NCBI GenBank assembly: GCA_016719565.1
Contig: JADJYU010000012.1
Span: 186,001-250,000, forward strand
Reading direction: 5' to 3'
Length of the DNA stretch: 64,000 nucleotides
Origin: Ignavibacteria bacterium
Lineage (GTDB): Bacteria; Bacteroidota; Ignavibacteria; Tepidaquicellales; Tepidaquicellaceae
Below, in pieces: positions 46,617 to 57,733 of the stretch. Under the pieces are notes generated by a model. The model was not told the DNA's origin. It saw only the letters and a program-made list of their open reading frames with translations, and did not search any database. Both the position numbers and the translations under genes were made by a program. How positions within the stretch are numbered: position 1 is the first letter of the stretch; each line of letters opens with the position of its first letter.

Positions 46617-48097
46617 ATGATAAATGAAATAATTTCGAACTATAAAATACTATCAAACATTGGAAGTGGCGGAATGGGTATGGTATATCTTGCCCAACAT
46701 ACTACACTGGAACGATATGCTGCTGTTAAAGTTCTGAACCCCGAATATTCAGGAAATAAATTTTTCAAAGACAGATTTCTGAATGAAGCAACTACGCTTG
46801 CTAAACTTAATCATCCCAATATAGTTGTTTTGTATGATTTTGTCGAAAGCGATGGGAAGCTTTCTCATAATTATGGAATATGTTGAAGGTGAAACTTTAG
46901 ATGATATTGTAAAACAAAATTTGTATCCCAATGAGAAGTTTGTTATTAGGATAATGTCGCAGATATTAGATGGATTGTCTTATGCACAGGGAAAACGTTG
47001 TTCATCGTGATATAAAACCCTCAAATATAATTGTTGGTGAAATTGAAGTATCAAAAATATTGGATTTCGGGATTGCAAAACTAACGCAATCAAATGTTAA
47101 TCTGACAAAACCCGGTACAAGAATGGGTTCAGTAAGCTACATGAGTCCTGAACAAATATTGAACAAAGAAGTTGATTCAAGATCAGACATTTATTCTATG
47201 GGGGGTAACATTATATGAATTATTTATTGGAGTTAATCCTTACCAAGAAGATTCTTTAAGCGAGTATGAAACTCAATCTAAAATTATAAATGAACCGCTT
47301 GACCTTAGTCGCCCGGAAATTCCTCAAAGACTGAAACAAATTATATATAAAGCTACTGCAAAAGATCCTGCGGAGAGATACTCAAGTTGTGAGGAATTTA
47401 AAATTGATCTTGAATCTGCAGAATCTTTGAATCATGAGAAAACAGATAATACAATGAAATCTTCTGAACTTATCAGAAAGACAAGGCTGATAAGCGATAT
47501 TCAAAAATGTCGAAATTTTAGATAACAGACAGAAAGGAAGTAATCAATTTCTTTAATGTTTTTTTTAATTGTTGCTTTTATAGTATTCGGCGCAACAATT
47601 TTTTATTTTTCGTCTGGTGGTAACGAATCTGCAAATGTAGAAACAGAAAAAATCGTAAGTAAAACAAATCCTGATACGAAGATTCAAATTGAGAAAAAAG
47701 CGGAAGATAAGGTAAAAGAGAATAACAATTCCAAATTAGATACAGAAAAAGAGATAATTGGAAATACTGTGAATAATTTACTTAATTCCTGGCAGAATAT
47801 GAATGTTAACGGCTTTTTTAATAACCTAACGGATGATTATCATTATGAAAGCGCTGGGGAGTTAAAAGAAACTATTCGGAAAGATTAAATAAAGCTTATG
47901 AAATATTCGCGAATAACAGATTTATTAATATTACAACTTCAAATATGAATATTGAAGTTAACGGTAATTATGCGGAAGTCAGATACAGACAAAAATATAG
48001 TTCAACTACTGTAAACGAATCTACAACAAAAAAACTTTTTTTAAGAAAAGAAAATAACCGATGGAAAGTTTATAAAGAGCTTTCCGGGTTTGAATGA
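46617..48097 (+). pseudogene. Hanks-type Ser/Thr kinase 2 with TM and NTF2-like tail (about six frame breaks)
   Basis: Kinase motifs are present but scattered over three frames: GSGGMGMVYLA, AAVKVL, VVHRDIKPSN, DFGIAKL, YMSPEQILNK. Breaks lie near 46862 (one extra T), 46986 (two bases missing), 47205 (one extra G), 47510 (A missing), 47552 (T missing) and 47880 (A missing). Corrected, the chain continues through a membrane helix (LIVAFIVFGATIFYF) into an NTF2-like domain (NNLLNSWQNMNVNGFFNNL, then RWKVYKELSGF). The catalytic domain is nearly identical in pattern to the intact kinase at 54790. It is the most damaged gene of the island. Confidence 0.8.
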
Positions 48098-48134
48098 GAG
48101 TATATCGAAATTTAATATTAAACTTAAAGAATTA

Positions 48135-48536
48135 ATGAGAAAATCACTGCTTCTAATTTTTTTATTCTCAGTATTTTATTCTAATTGTTTTTCTCAGGAA
48201 ACGATAAAATTCAGAGCTAAATACGTTAGCTATAAAGAATATGACAAATATGGATGGAGTGAATGGAATGAATGGAAGGATGTTAACATTTTAATCGTAG
48301 TAAATACGGAAGATGATAGAATCACTATTTTTTCATCTGAAACCCAAACGTTGGATGTATATGAGTATGAGGACTACGTTGAAGGAGACAATACAATTTT
48401 AAGATTCAAGGCCATCGACCAGGAAGGTATTTATTGCAGAATAAGATTTGTTTTCAACGAATACGACGACAATAGACAACTATATGTTGATTACAGTAAT
48501 TTTACTGTTGTATATGCTATAAAAGCGCTAAGGTAA
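48135..48536 (+). CDS. Small secreted protein of unknown function
   Basis: From ATG 48135 (the frame also has an upstream TTG at 48090, inside the kinase) a signal peptide runs to about residue 21 (LLLIFLFSVFYSNCFSQ). The mature part, about 110 residues, is rich in Tyr, Asp, Glu and Trp with strands such as RAKYVSYKEYDKY and FTVVYAIKAL. Family not recognised. It has the same secreted, acidic character as neighbouring genes. Confidence 0.6.
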   Translation: MRKSLLLIFLFSVFYSNCFSQETIKFRAKYVSYKEYDKYGWSEWNEWKDVNILIVVNTEDDRITIFSSETQTLDVYEYEDYVEGDNTILRFKAIDQEGIYCRIRFVFNEYDDNRQLYVDYSNFTVVYAIKALR

Positions 48537-48570
48537 ATGTTTTTGATAATTAATATTTATAAAAAAGATT

Positions 48571-49705
48571 ATGATAGTAAACTTCTTAAACATCTTTCTT
48601 ATTCTCCTGCTTTCATCTTGTTCAGAAAAAGATTTAGCTGTGCAAGCAATTACTACGGCTAACAGAGATTCGCTCTTGAGAGTCGATTCGCTAAACAGAA
48701 TTGATTCTTTAAGAAAATTATCACCGTCTCATCAGGTTGATTCTTTAGAGTTTACCGGCCTGGAGAAAGTTATCCGACTTACAGAAAATATTAACAATCC
48801 GAAATCAGTTGTGATATCTCCCGATGGACGATATGCATACATAAACAATCTTGAAGGAATGAACACAATGATCATTAATACAGAAACTTATGAGACAGTT
48901 TCAATAATTGAACATACAGGGAAGCCCGTGGAATTTGGAATAACGCTTAACGGAAGATTTATATGGATAACTTACTTCAGATTATTAGAAGAAGGATTTC
49001 CAAAAACCTAGGAGTAGAAAGCGCATACAGGTATCCTTCAGTTGTAGTGGTGTATGATACTCTTGCGAAAGAACTAGTAAAAGAATCGATGTAGGTATAA
49101 TACCTAAAATTATTGCAGTAAGCCCTGATGAAAAATTAGTTTTTGTAGCTAACTGGAACAGCTATGACATTTCTGTGATATCTACTGAGAATTATCAGGT
49201 TATTAAGACCATAAAAGTTGGTACAATTCCGAGAGGAGTGGAATTTACACCTGACGGCAAGTATGCTTACGTTTGTAATTTTGGCGGCTCGACAATTTCT
49301 AAAATTGATGTCCCATCGCTCGAAGTGATCAGCACAATAAAAGATGCAGGGATAAGTCCCCGCGACATGGTAATCAGCAGCGATGGTGATTATGCGTATT
49401 TCTCTGCTTACGGGGATGGATATTTAAGAAAGCTGGATTTAAAGACAGATGAAGTAGTTGATAAAATCAAGATTGGCATTCAGCCACGGAGCGTCTGCAT
49501 GACAAATAATAACAAATATTTATTTGTAGTCAATTATAAAAACGGGACCGTTAACGCAATTGATCTGACAGAGTTTAAAATGCTTGATGAGTATGACGCT
49601 GATATTGGAGCGGTAGGCGTAGCGCTTTCGCCGGATAATAAATTTCTATGGGTGACGAATCAAAGCACGGGGTCGGTGATTGTTTATAGAGTCAATTATA
49701 GATGA
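48571..49705 (+). pseudogene. YVTN-type beta-propeller lipoprotein (two frame breaks)
   Basis: Lipoprotein-type signal (FLILLLSSCSEK). Beta-propeller blades follow with the YVTN pattern: VISPDGRYAYINN, EFTPDGKYAYVCNFGG, VISSDGDYAYFSAYG, ALSPDNKFLWVTNQ. Breaks are at 49003-49008 (A5 in CCAAAAACC) and about 49080 (AAAAG); one added A at each joins the halves so that about seven blades form one chain. The propeller is periplasmic or at the cell surface and may bind protein or glycan. It lies between kinase 2 and the YD-repeat genes. Confidence 0.75.
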
Positions 49706-49761
49706 AGAAGCTGTGAGTCTAATGCAAGTGACTTCTAAATCTAAAATTTAAAACTCAATTA

Positions 49762-50552
49762 ATGAAAACAAAATTTTTTAAATTTTTATTTTTACTTTGG
49801 TTATTTAATCTTTCAAATGCCTATTCTCAATATAATTACATTGAATATTTAAAAAGAATTCAGTCAAAATACAATCTGCAAAAATTAAGAGCTGCAATGA
49901 AGAACTGGAGGACAATAATAAAGGATTAAGAGAATATAGGGAATATGATACACTAGGGAGATTAGTATATCTTAAAAACTGGTATAATGGTCAATTACAA
50001 TTTGAAAGAAAATATTATTATGATGAAAAGGGGAATTTAATTAAAATGGATAACGATAAAGACAAACCATATAACATCTATTATGCATATTATGAGTATG
50101 ATGAAAGAGGTCTTTTGATCGGTGAAATTCGTCAATCAAAGCATAATAATAAGAGACCACTTACTATCAAATATATATATGATGAAAATTTAAATTTAAC
50201 ACAAGAAATTTTTGAACAAGGAAATTCCGATCACTATACTTATGAAAATAATCGGAGAATCAAAAAAGAGGAAATTGAACTTAATGGGAGAGTTTATTCA
50301 ACAACAAATTATTATTATGAAAATAATTCTATATTGGAGGAAGAAATAAATTCTGATGGAATAGTTACAAGATATTCTGAAAAAATTTTTGATTTGGATG
50401 GTAATGTGGTAGAAATAAGAGGTTATGATGGAATTAAAACTTTAATATACAATATAATCTATGAAAATGATGGGTACGGAAATCCATTAAAGACTTATAG
50501 TACTTGGAAAAACAAAAAAAACACAGAAATTAAAGAATTTTTATATCAATAG
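49762..50552 (+). pseudogene. Secreted YD-repeat-like protein 1 (one frame break)
   Basis: Signal peptide (FKFLFLLWLFNLSNAYSQ). Strand repeats follow of the form YYYDEKGNLIK, YEYDERGLLIGE, YIYDENLNLTQE and YYENNSILEEE, about 18-22 residues each, like the YD/RHS repeats that form beta-barrel shells. The break near 49880 (A5 in CAAAAATT) is repaired by one added A. The chain is far shorter than a true RHS shell. It is the first of four related genes in a row. Confidence 0.7.
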
Positions 50553-50553
50553 T

Positions 50554-51266
50554 ACGAATAAATTATTTAAACTTAGCCTACTTTCTGCACTTTTATTTTT
50601 GATGTTTTCAAATAGAATAATAGCTCAGGATTTTCTCCAAACTAAATTTTCAATAAATGATATAAAAAAGCAAAGAGAAAATTTTAAAAATGAAAAAGTT
50701 AGATCAATAATACTGAAGAATGTTTATACAAAAACAGTATACGAAGTTGACACCGATGGCAAAATTCTTTTCGAGAAAGGAAACAGCGATTATGATAACC
50801 CATACACAATAATATACAATTACGATAATAATGCTAACCTTATAAATTTTACAGTCCCTTTGCTCATAAGTTTTATGAATATGACAAAAAGGGTAATGTC
50901 ATTGAAGCATCAGTAGATTTATACACTCACGATTTTGTCTATGATGGTGAAAATAGATTAATTAAAATGAATTCTGAATCTGAGGAAGGTGAAGTGTGCC
51001 CGTTCGATAAAATAAATTATAGTGAATTTTTAATTATTGAAAAAACTTATCCGTGCTGTGAAGGAAACTACGCAATGAGATATGCCTATGAATATTCTGA
51101 TGCAGAGCAATTACTTAAAATAATTAACTATACGAAGAACTGCTCTACAGGAATAGAAGAGTTAAATAATATGGAAGAATATTTTTATAATGGTACTTCT
51201 AAACTTCCCTATAAAATGATAAAAGATAGTCAGGAAATAACTTTTACATATGAATACTATAATTAG
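50554..51266 (+). pseudogene. Secreted YD-repeat-like protein 2 (lost start codon, one frame break)
   Basis: A signal peptide core (LFKLSLLSALLFLMFSNRIIAQ) is preceded in frame by ACG at 50554-50556 where its relatives have ATG; TTG and ATG exist only at 50599 and 50602 within the signal peptide. The shared motif INDIKKQRENFKNEKVRS follows, then YD-like strands (YEVDTDGKILFEKG, YNYDNNANLIN). A missing T near 50850 breaks the frame; the next frame carries the rest (VYDGENRLIKMN and YFYNGTSKLPYKM) to TAG-type end at 51266. Paralog of 51368 and 53241. Confidence 0.68.
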
Positions 51267-51367
51267 GTAATAGCCATATTTATGATTAAAATTAATTTTT
51301 TAAAATGATGCTGCAACGGGTCTATTGGCAAAATACAATAAGTTTTTGAAATCAAAATAAAAAATTT

Positions 51368-52099
51368 ATGAGTCGAACAATTCTTACAGCTTTTACTTTA
51401 TTAATACTAACTCAAATCTGCTTTTCTCAGAATGCAAATGTATATTCAAAAAATCAAATTGAGAAGCAGAGAAGTATTTACAAAATTAATAAAGTGAAAA
51501 CGGAAATAATTTATTCAGATAAAAATAGCAAAGAAGTTACCAGTTATGATAAAGAAGGAAAGCCGATTGAAAGTGTGTATTTTTATGATAATAATATTTC
51601 GGGAGGAGTTTTATACACATATGACATGAATGGAAATTTGATAGAGGATGTGTATGGCGGAGCAGAATCAGGAGATGTAATGACAAACAGATATTATTAT
51701 GATGAGTCAGGCAATGTCATTGCTTCTGAATATTTAATGGGATTAGACGAGAGTGGATATAAGATTAACTACAAATATGATGATTTTGGTAATTTGATTC
51801 TTAAAGGAGACATTGTAATCAACAATATTTACGAAAATGGTAACTTAGTTTCATCTGTTGAAGAATGCATCCCAAATTCCACTCGACCCGAGTTTAAGAA
51901 ATTCACATATGATATTATAAACAATTTGATTTTATATGAAGTATTTAATAAAAATTGTACCGGTGATTCCACATTTTTTTTATCGAAGAATAGGTATGAG
52001 TATTTTGAAAATGGATTGAAAAGTAAGGAAACTTTTGAAAGCAGTTATACTGAAGGGATGGAAGTTCTGAATTATGAATATCAGTATTTTAAAAAATAG
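51368..52099 (+). CDS. Secreted YD-repeat-like protein 3 (intact)
   Basis: An intact 243-residue protein. Signal peptide to about 20 (TAFTLLILTQICFSQ), then the family motif YSKNQIEKQRSIYKINKVKT and strand repeats TSYDKEGKPIESV, YTYDMNGNLIED, YYYDESGNVIASEY, YKYDDFGNLILKG, ending YEYFENGLKSKETF. It shows the full form expected for its broken neighbours at 50554 and 53241. It may form a small surface or periplasmic beta structure. Function unknown. Confidence 0.75.
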   Translation: MSRTILTAFTLLILTQICFSQNANVYSKNQIEKQRSIYKINKVKTEIIYSDKNSKEVTSYDKEGKPIESVYFYDNNISGGVLYTYDMNGNLIEDVYGGAESGDVMTNRYYYDESGNVIASEYLMGLDESGYKINYKYDDFGNLILKGDIVINNIYENGNLVSSVEECIPNSTRPEFKKFTYDIINNLILYEVFNKNCTGDSTFFLSKNRYEYFENGLKSKETFESSYTEGMEVLNYEYQYFKK

Positions 52100-52127
52100 A
52101 CATTTATATTTCAAAAAATTTACTACT

Positions 52128-53146
52128 ATGACAAAAATATTTACTTATTTAATATTTTCATTTTTTGGTCTAACGAGTTCATACTCTCAGGAAAAGATAT
52201 TCCTTTCTTCTGAAAGAGAATTGGTTACAGTTTTAGAGTACTGGGATTGGTATGAAGATAATATCGAACAATATGCCGGAAAGTATGAATACATTCATGC
52301 AGTAAATGACGAAAACGGTGACTATAACGGCGAAGGAAATGCATATAATTACATAACTGAAATCAAATTTAACTCCGGTGAAATGCTTGCACTGGGTTAT
52401 GGAAGCATAGAAGGTGAATTTCAAGAGATAGAGACTATTAGATCCTCAAAAATTGACAACAATAAATTTAATAATCAGAAATTTATTTTTCTAAAATACA
52501 AAAAACGCAATACTGAGATAAAAACAGCAAAAGGTTTATTGGAATTGAATGAAAATAAAAAAATAGAGTATTTCTCTGAATTAGAATTGAGCAAAGAAAG
52601 TGACAATTTTCCAATGCAATTTGAAAAATTCAAAACTACTTTTAATAGTAAGAATATTTCCGGGCTAAACGAATATATAAATCCGGAATACGGTTTTTTT
52701 GTTTTGGATAACCCTGTCTCTGCTCCGATTAATGCTTACTATTTCAGCTCATTTGATACTGTTTTCAATAATTCAGAAGAGTGGCATTTATTTAAATTAA
52801 AAAAAATTGAGTTACACTGTGAACCTAAAAAAGGGAAATTACCTCTCTATGGATGCGAGGAAGATGAAAATTTTGGCTGGGATAAGGAAGGATGTTATTA
52901 TAATGATAATTTTGAAAATAATCCGTTAACTGAAATTTATAGTTACATTGAGAGTTATGGTTATTTTATAGTTTATGAGAGGAAAACTATAATGAAGCGC
53001 TCATTAGAGCTAAATTTAACGAAAACATCGATCATATTGATTACGTTTTTTATTCCACTGATTTCGAAGTGGGTTTATATTTTGGAGAGATCAATGGAAA
53101 ATTTTATTTGTTAATGATTGATTTAGCCACACCATGTAACGCTTAA
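52128..53146 (+). pseudogene. Secreted protein of unknown function (one frame break)
   Basis: ATG 52128 begins a signal peptide (FTYLIFSFFGLTSSYSQ). The mature part is acidic and aromatic (LEYWDWYEDNIEQYAGKYEY). A missing base near 52982 shifts the frame; the alternative frame gives a coherent end (NYNEALIRAKFNENIDHID and VGLYFGEINGKFYLLM) to TAA at 53144-53146. No family is recognised. It lies among the YD-repeat genes but lacks that motif. Confidence 0.6.
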
Positions 53147-53240
53147 ATATTTTTATTAATAATTCACTTAAAAAATTGAACAGATCATTTGTAAATGTTA
53201 GATTTAATTATAAAAATATTAATTCTTAAACTTTCAAGAC

Positions 53241-54102
53241 ATGAAAACTGTCATTCTGCTGATTGCAGCATTGTTATTGAATTCATGTTTCAATAATAAA
53301 GAAAAATATCCGAAAATGAAAATCCCGAAAAGGATACAATTATAATCGTGAAGACTGCTGAACCTGAAACTCCGGATTCAACAGAGAAAATATCTGAAAG
53401 AAAGTCTGATGATATTGATTTTTATAGGATAGGTCCGGAGTTTTTGGAGATGAAATATTCAAAAAATGATATTAAGAGGCAAAGAGAAAATTTCAAGAAA
53501 GGAAAAATAAAATCTGTTTCTTTTAAGAAAGATTCAATCTTATATAAGTATACATTTGATACCAAAGGTAGGTTTCTAAGGGAGTCTGAGGATGATTGTG
53601 GCTGGGAATACAAATATGATGGAGATAAAGTGAAAACAAGATACGGTTGTGCGGAAATAGATCTGGACTTTTCTTACGATGAAAAGGGGAATATTATCGA
53701 AGTTTGTCTGTGTGATGGCGGATTCTATTCTTTTTATAATTTTGATTCGGAAAATAGATTGATAAAAACATATCATAAACATTTTGACGGTATAAAATGG
53801 ACTACTTCAAATAAATGTCATTCTAGTAAAATAAAATATAAAAATAATCGAATTTCTTCAATTCTGTTTGCATGTTGTGAAAGGAAAAATGGAAGCGAAG
53901 ATAATTATGAAGTGTATGTTAAATATAATTATTCTGAAGATGACAAACTCATAAAACTTAATTATTATTTCTAAGTTGTTCCGACAATGACAGAGAGTTA
54001 TTTTCATTTGAAGAATATTTTTATAAAGAAAATTCAAATTTTCCTTATAAGATGATTCAAGATTCAGTTGAGATTAATTTTACATATGAATACTATAAAT
54101 AG
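53241..54102 (+). pseudogene. YD-repeat-like lipoprotein 4 (two frame breaks)
   Basis: Lipoprotein signal with LLLNSC. After a break near 53320 (one A missing in CCGAAAATG) the chain holds the family motif YSKNDIKRQRENFKKGKIKS and YD-like strands (YTFDTKGRFLRE, FSYDEKGNIIEV, YNFDSENRLIKT). A second break near 53970 (one T missing) separates a C-terminal end, FEEYFYKENSNFPYKMIQD, that matches the end of the gene at 50554. The restored gene ends at TAG 54100-54102. Confidence 0.7.
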
Positions 54103-54189
54103 GTAATAGCCATATTTGTGAATTACGGATATTGAAACAAAAACAATATGTACATATTTTAAAGTACTAAGAGCCTGTCTATAAGTATT

Positions 54190-54719
54190 ATGATGAATTC
54201 GGAAGATAATAAATCTCAATCTAAAATAAACAAAATGATAAATTCAAAATTAGTTATTCTTCTTCTTGCAGCATTTTTTATCTCCTGTAGTGAAGTGAAA
54301 AAAACAAATGTAGAAGATAACAAGAGTAATGAGATCAAAGAAAAAGAACTCGATCTCAGGGAAAGAGAATTAGATCTGAAAGAAAAAGAATTAGCAATGA
54401 AGGAAAACAACACTTCCGAAAATCTTAACTCCGGGATCAAAGGAGATTATCCTGAGGTTTCTCTGATAACATTAACCGATCAGGATTTACAAAACAGGGA
54501 TTCCTGGGAACTGAGAATTATGAGAAATGAAGTATTTGAAGACACGGATATATTTTTAAGATTCCCGAACTCAGGGAATATTTCATAAGGCAGAATTGGT
54601 ATGATCCTAAATTTGAAGATGTTAATAATATGCTTTCGGATCTTGAGAAAGAAAACGTAGTAAAGATAAGAAAATATGAAGAATACACAGACAGTCAGTA
54701 TAAAGGTTATTCCAGATAG
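54190..54719 (+). pseudogene. YARHG-domain lipoprotein (one frame break)
   Basis: Signal peptide with ISC lipobox (VILLLAAFFISCS; a start at 54235 is also possible). A highly charged helical linker follows (KEKELDLRERELDLKEKELA, four heptad-like repeats). A YARHG domain then starts at PEVSLITLTDQDL and RIMRNEVF. A missing base near 54541 breaks it; the next frame continues with RHGYIFKIPELREYF and WYDPKFEDVNNML. The same domain ends the kinase 70 bases downstream. The protein is a lipid-anchored periplasmic partner of that kinase by inference. Confidence 0.75.
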
Positions 54720-54789
54720 TTAATTTAACAGTTTAATTAAATGACAAATATTACAATATTTAAATCACCTGGAGTTAAATTTAAAGATT

Positions 54790-56247
54790 ATGCTGGGACA
54801 AACTATATCAAATTATAAAATCTTAAGGCAAATCGGTTCAGGCGGTATGGGAATGGTATATCTTGCCCAGCATACTGCCCTTGAAAGATATGCTGCTGTT
54901 AAAGTTCTGAACCCCGAATATTCAGGAAACAAATTTTTCAAAGACAGATTTCTGAATGAAGCTACAACACTTGCAAAACTGAATCATCCTAACATTGTAA
55001 CATTGTATGACTTCATTGAACTGGATGGAAAACTTCTAATAATTATGGAATATGTAGAAGGTCAGACACTTGATGTCTTTATAGAAAAGAATAATTTTAA
55101 GGATGAGGAATTTGCTGTAGAAATGATATCACGAGTGTTGGATGGTCTATCTTATGCTCATATGCAAATGGTTGTCCACAGAGATATTAAACCGTCAAAT
55201 ATCATATTAGGTGAAAATAATATTTCAAAAATTCTTGATTTTGGAATTGCTAAACTCACACAATCTAATGCAAATCTGACAAAAGCAGGAACAAAAATGG
55301 GTTCACTAAATTATATGAGTCCGGAACAGGTCTTAGGGAAAGATGTAGATGCCAGATCAGATATTTATTCTCTGGGAATAACTTTATATGAATTATTAGC
55401 TAGCAGACTTCCATTTGATACTAATACTGAAAGTGATTTTTTAATACAGAACAGAATAGTAAATGAAACTTTACCTGATATCAGATCAATTAAACCTGAC
55501 GTTTCGCAAAAATTAGCAGATGCAATAAGAATTGCTACAGAAAAAGATCCTTCAAACAGATTTCAGAATTGCGGAGAATTAAAAGAATATATAACCGGCA
55601 TCACCCAATCAACGGCATATTCAAAACCAAAATTTAATAATAGACAAAGCGATAAAAATAAAACTCAGTTTGTAATACCAAATAGTCAAAATAACAAAAC
55701 AGTCTTCACTGAGAATTCAAATCCGGATGTTGCACTTGCATCCAAAAAGATTAATCCTTTAGTAATAATTAGTATTTTGTTTTTATTTTTATTAGTTGGC
55801 GGGATCACTGTGTATTACATTAAGATGAAGGAAACTGATGACATATTAGATGGAAAAAACAAAATGTTAACATTGGAAGATCCGGATGTACCATATAAAG
55901 GAAATTCAAATGATCAGAATTCTATAAAAAATAATTCAAATAATAATAGCAGTACAAATAATAGTTCAAGAAATAATAACAGCAGTACTCCGGGTAAATA
56001 CCCCGAAGCTTCAATTGGATATATGACAGATGCAGATCTGCAATATATGACTAAAACAGAACTTCAGATAATGAGAAATGAAATATTTGCAAGGCATGGT
56101 TATATATTTAAGACAAATCCCCAAATGGTATCTTACTTTAATAGTCAGTCCTGGTATTATCCAAAATATAGTGATGTTAATTATCTGCTTACTGAAATTG
56201 AAAAAAGTAATTTGAAATTAATTAAATCTTATGAAGACAGATTCTAA
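54790..56247 (+). CDS. Hanks-type Ser/Thr kinase 3 with periplasmic YARHG domain (intact)
   Basis: A 485-residue receptor kinase. Gly loop 16-21, Lys38, HRD 130-132, DFG 150-152, SPE 177-179: the catalytic domain is complete (about 9-268). A Thr/Ser/Lys linker follows, then one membrane helix (322-345), an Asn/Ser-rich spacer (373-400) and a YARHG domain (403-483, with ARHGYIF at 434-440 and SWYYPKYSDV at 454-463). The YARHG domain is outside the cytoplasmic membrane, as expected for a sensor that binds an envelope ligand. It should signal through FHA readers such as those at 34356 and 44776. Confidence 0.93.
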   Translation: MLGQTISNYKILRQIGSGGMGMVYLAQHTALERYAAVKVLNPEYSGNKFFKDRFLNEATTLAKLNHPNIVTLYDFIELDGKLLIIMEYVEGQTLDVFIEKNNFKDEEFAVEMISRVLDGLSYAHMQMVVHRDIKPSNIILGENNISKILDFGIAKLTQSNANLTKAGTKMGSLNYMSPEQVLGKDVDARSDIYSLGITLYELLASRLPFDTNTESDFLIQNRIVNETLPDIRSIKPDVSQKLADAIRIATEKDPSNRFQNCGELKEYITGITQSTAYSKPKFNNRQSDKNKTQFVIPNSQNNKTVFTENSNPDVALASKKINPLVIISILFLFLLVGGITVYYIKMKETDDILDGKNKMLTLEDPDVPYKGNSNDQNSIKNNSNNNSSTNNSSRNNNSSTPGKYPEASIGYMTDADLQYMTKTELQIMRNEIFARHGYIFKTNPQMVSYFNSQSWYYPKYSDVNYLLTEIEKSNLKLIKSYEDRF

Positions 56248-56796
56248 AAATTGTGTTAATTTATCTAAAAGTTTAGGAATTGTATTGATCTCATTATTAA
56301 TGATTTCATGCGAAAAGAATATACAGGGTCTGCAATAGAAGATACAAAAACAGAATCGAAAACAGAACAGCAGACTCAAGAAACTCAAACAAATGAACAA
56401 CTTAGTCTTAATGAAATAAATAATTTTATAAACGAATGGTGCAGTTATCAGTCAAACAGTAATATACAGGGTTATTTAAACTGCTACAGCAGGGAATTTA
56501 CCGGAGTGAAAAGAACTAATTCCGGAAAAGAATATATCTATGATTATTCCAAATGGGCAGAAGACAGGTCAAAAATGTATCAGTCAGCGGAGGATCTGAG
56601 TTTATCATCTTCAGATCTTTTTATAAAAGCATTTTCAGAAAAAGACGGTTTAACAATAATCGAATTCGAACAATATTATATAAGTAGAAAATACAGTGAC
56701 CGGGGAACAAAAATAATGAAGTTAAAAAAAGATAAATCGGGAGAAATTAAAATTTACTTTGAGGAATTATTGAATTCACAAAAATTAGGAGACTAG
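56231..56796 (+). pseudogene. NTF2-like lipoprotein (one frame break)
   Basis: ATG 56231 lies inside the kinase gene end (17-base overlap). Signal peptide with MISC lipobox (SLGIVLISLLMISC). One missing A in the A4 run near 56311-56314 breaks the frame; corrected, the chain reads on through a Thr/Gln/Glu linker to an NTF2-like domain (LNEINNFINEWCSYQSNSN, about 110 residues, ending IYFEELLNSQ). The same fold ends kinases 2, 4 and 6, so this looks like a soluble form of the sensor module. Confidence 0.7.
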
Positions 56797-56798
56797 AG

Positions 56799-57733
56799 TT
56801 GTATAAATTATTTTTTATAATTTTATTACTGAGCTTTGGTTGTTCTGAAAACAAAATTAAACTTCCTGAAGAAACAGTGAAAAAAGATTCATCTGAATCA
56901 AAAATAAATACTCCGGACAATTCAAAACCATTTAAATATGCAATTGCTGTTTATGATTGTCCTGTTTTAAATACATATAAATTCAAAGACGTATATGGAG
57001 GGAAAAGCGGATCAGCCTTACAAAAGAGTAAATCAGGATTAGTAAAACCTTTGGAATTTGTTGCATATCCCGGAACAGCATTTGAAATTCTCGACTCAAT
57101 AAAATATGACGGAACATTAATTTACAAAGTAAAAACAGATGAATATCCAATTATACTTGAAGGTGACAATCTTTATATTGATTCGAGATTTGTAAAGTTG
57201 AGTAATGAAATAAATAAACCTGTTAAAAAGTATGTCCATCTGAGGAATATATATATGATTATTTTGATAAAGCTGAAAATTCATTTTATGTCTGGGGAGC
57301 AAATAATATAAAAGGAATTGAAAAAATGCTTGAGTATTATCCACCTTCCGGAAAACTAAATTCCGAAGATGAATTAATATGGGAAATGAAAGGTCTGGAC
57401 TGTTCCGGTCTGATATATGAAGCTACAAATGCATATTCTCCAAGGAATACACACCAGCTTGTAAATTTTGGTAATCCGGTTGAAATTAAAGGACTGTCTG
57501 CATCTCAAATAAAATCCAAACTGAAACCTTTGGATATAATTGTATGGAAAGGTCATGTTATAGTTGTTTATGACGGAAACACAACAATAGAAAGTGCACA
57601 TAGTGCAGGCGGTGTAGTAAAGAAGGACCTGCTTTCAGCACTCAATAAATTATTGCAGAAAAGAAGTCCTGAAAATAAATGGAATGATAGTAATAAAAAC
57701 TCTTTCGTTGTCAGAAGATGGTTTAAAGAATGA
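56799..57733 (+). pseudogene. SH3-like plus NlpC/P60 cell-wall hydrolase lipoprotein (one frame break)
   Basis: TTG 56799 start, lipoprotein signal (LLLSFGCS). A first domain (about 45-145) reads as SH3-like strands. The second domain has the NlpC/P60 catalytic pattern: Cys in GLDCSGLIYEA and His in VWKGHVIVVYDG. The break near 57227 (A5 in TTAAAAAGT) is fixed by one added A, giving SEEYIYDYFDKAENSFYVWG in place. Such enzymes cut peptide cross-bridges of peptidoglycan or related amide bonds in the periplasm. It ties the kinase island to cell-wall work. Confidence 0.78.

Noticed and set aside
46617..48097. Several small separate kinase-like genes
   Set aside because: The fragments follow each other in order and together cover one kinase with tail. 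Frame corrections at a few sites join them, so they are one broken gene.
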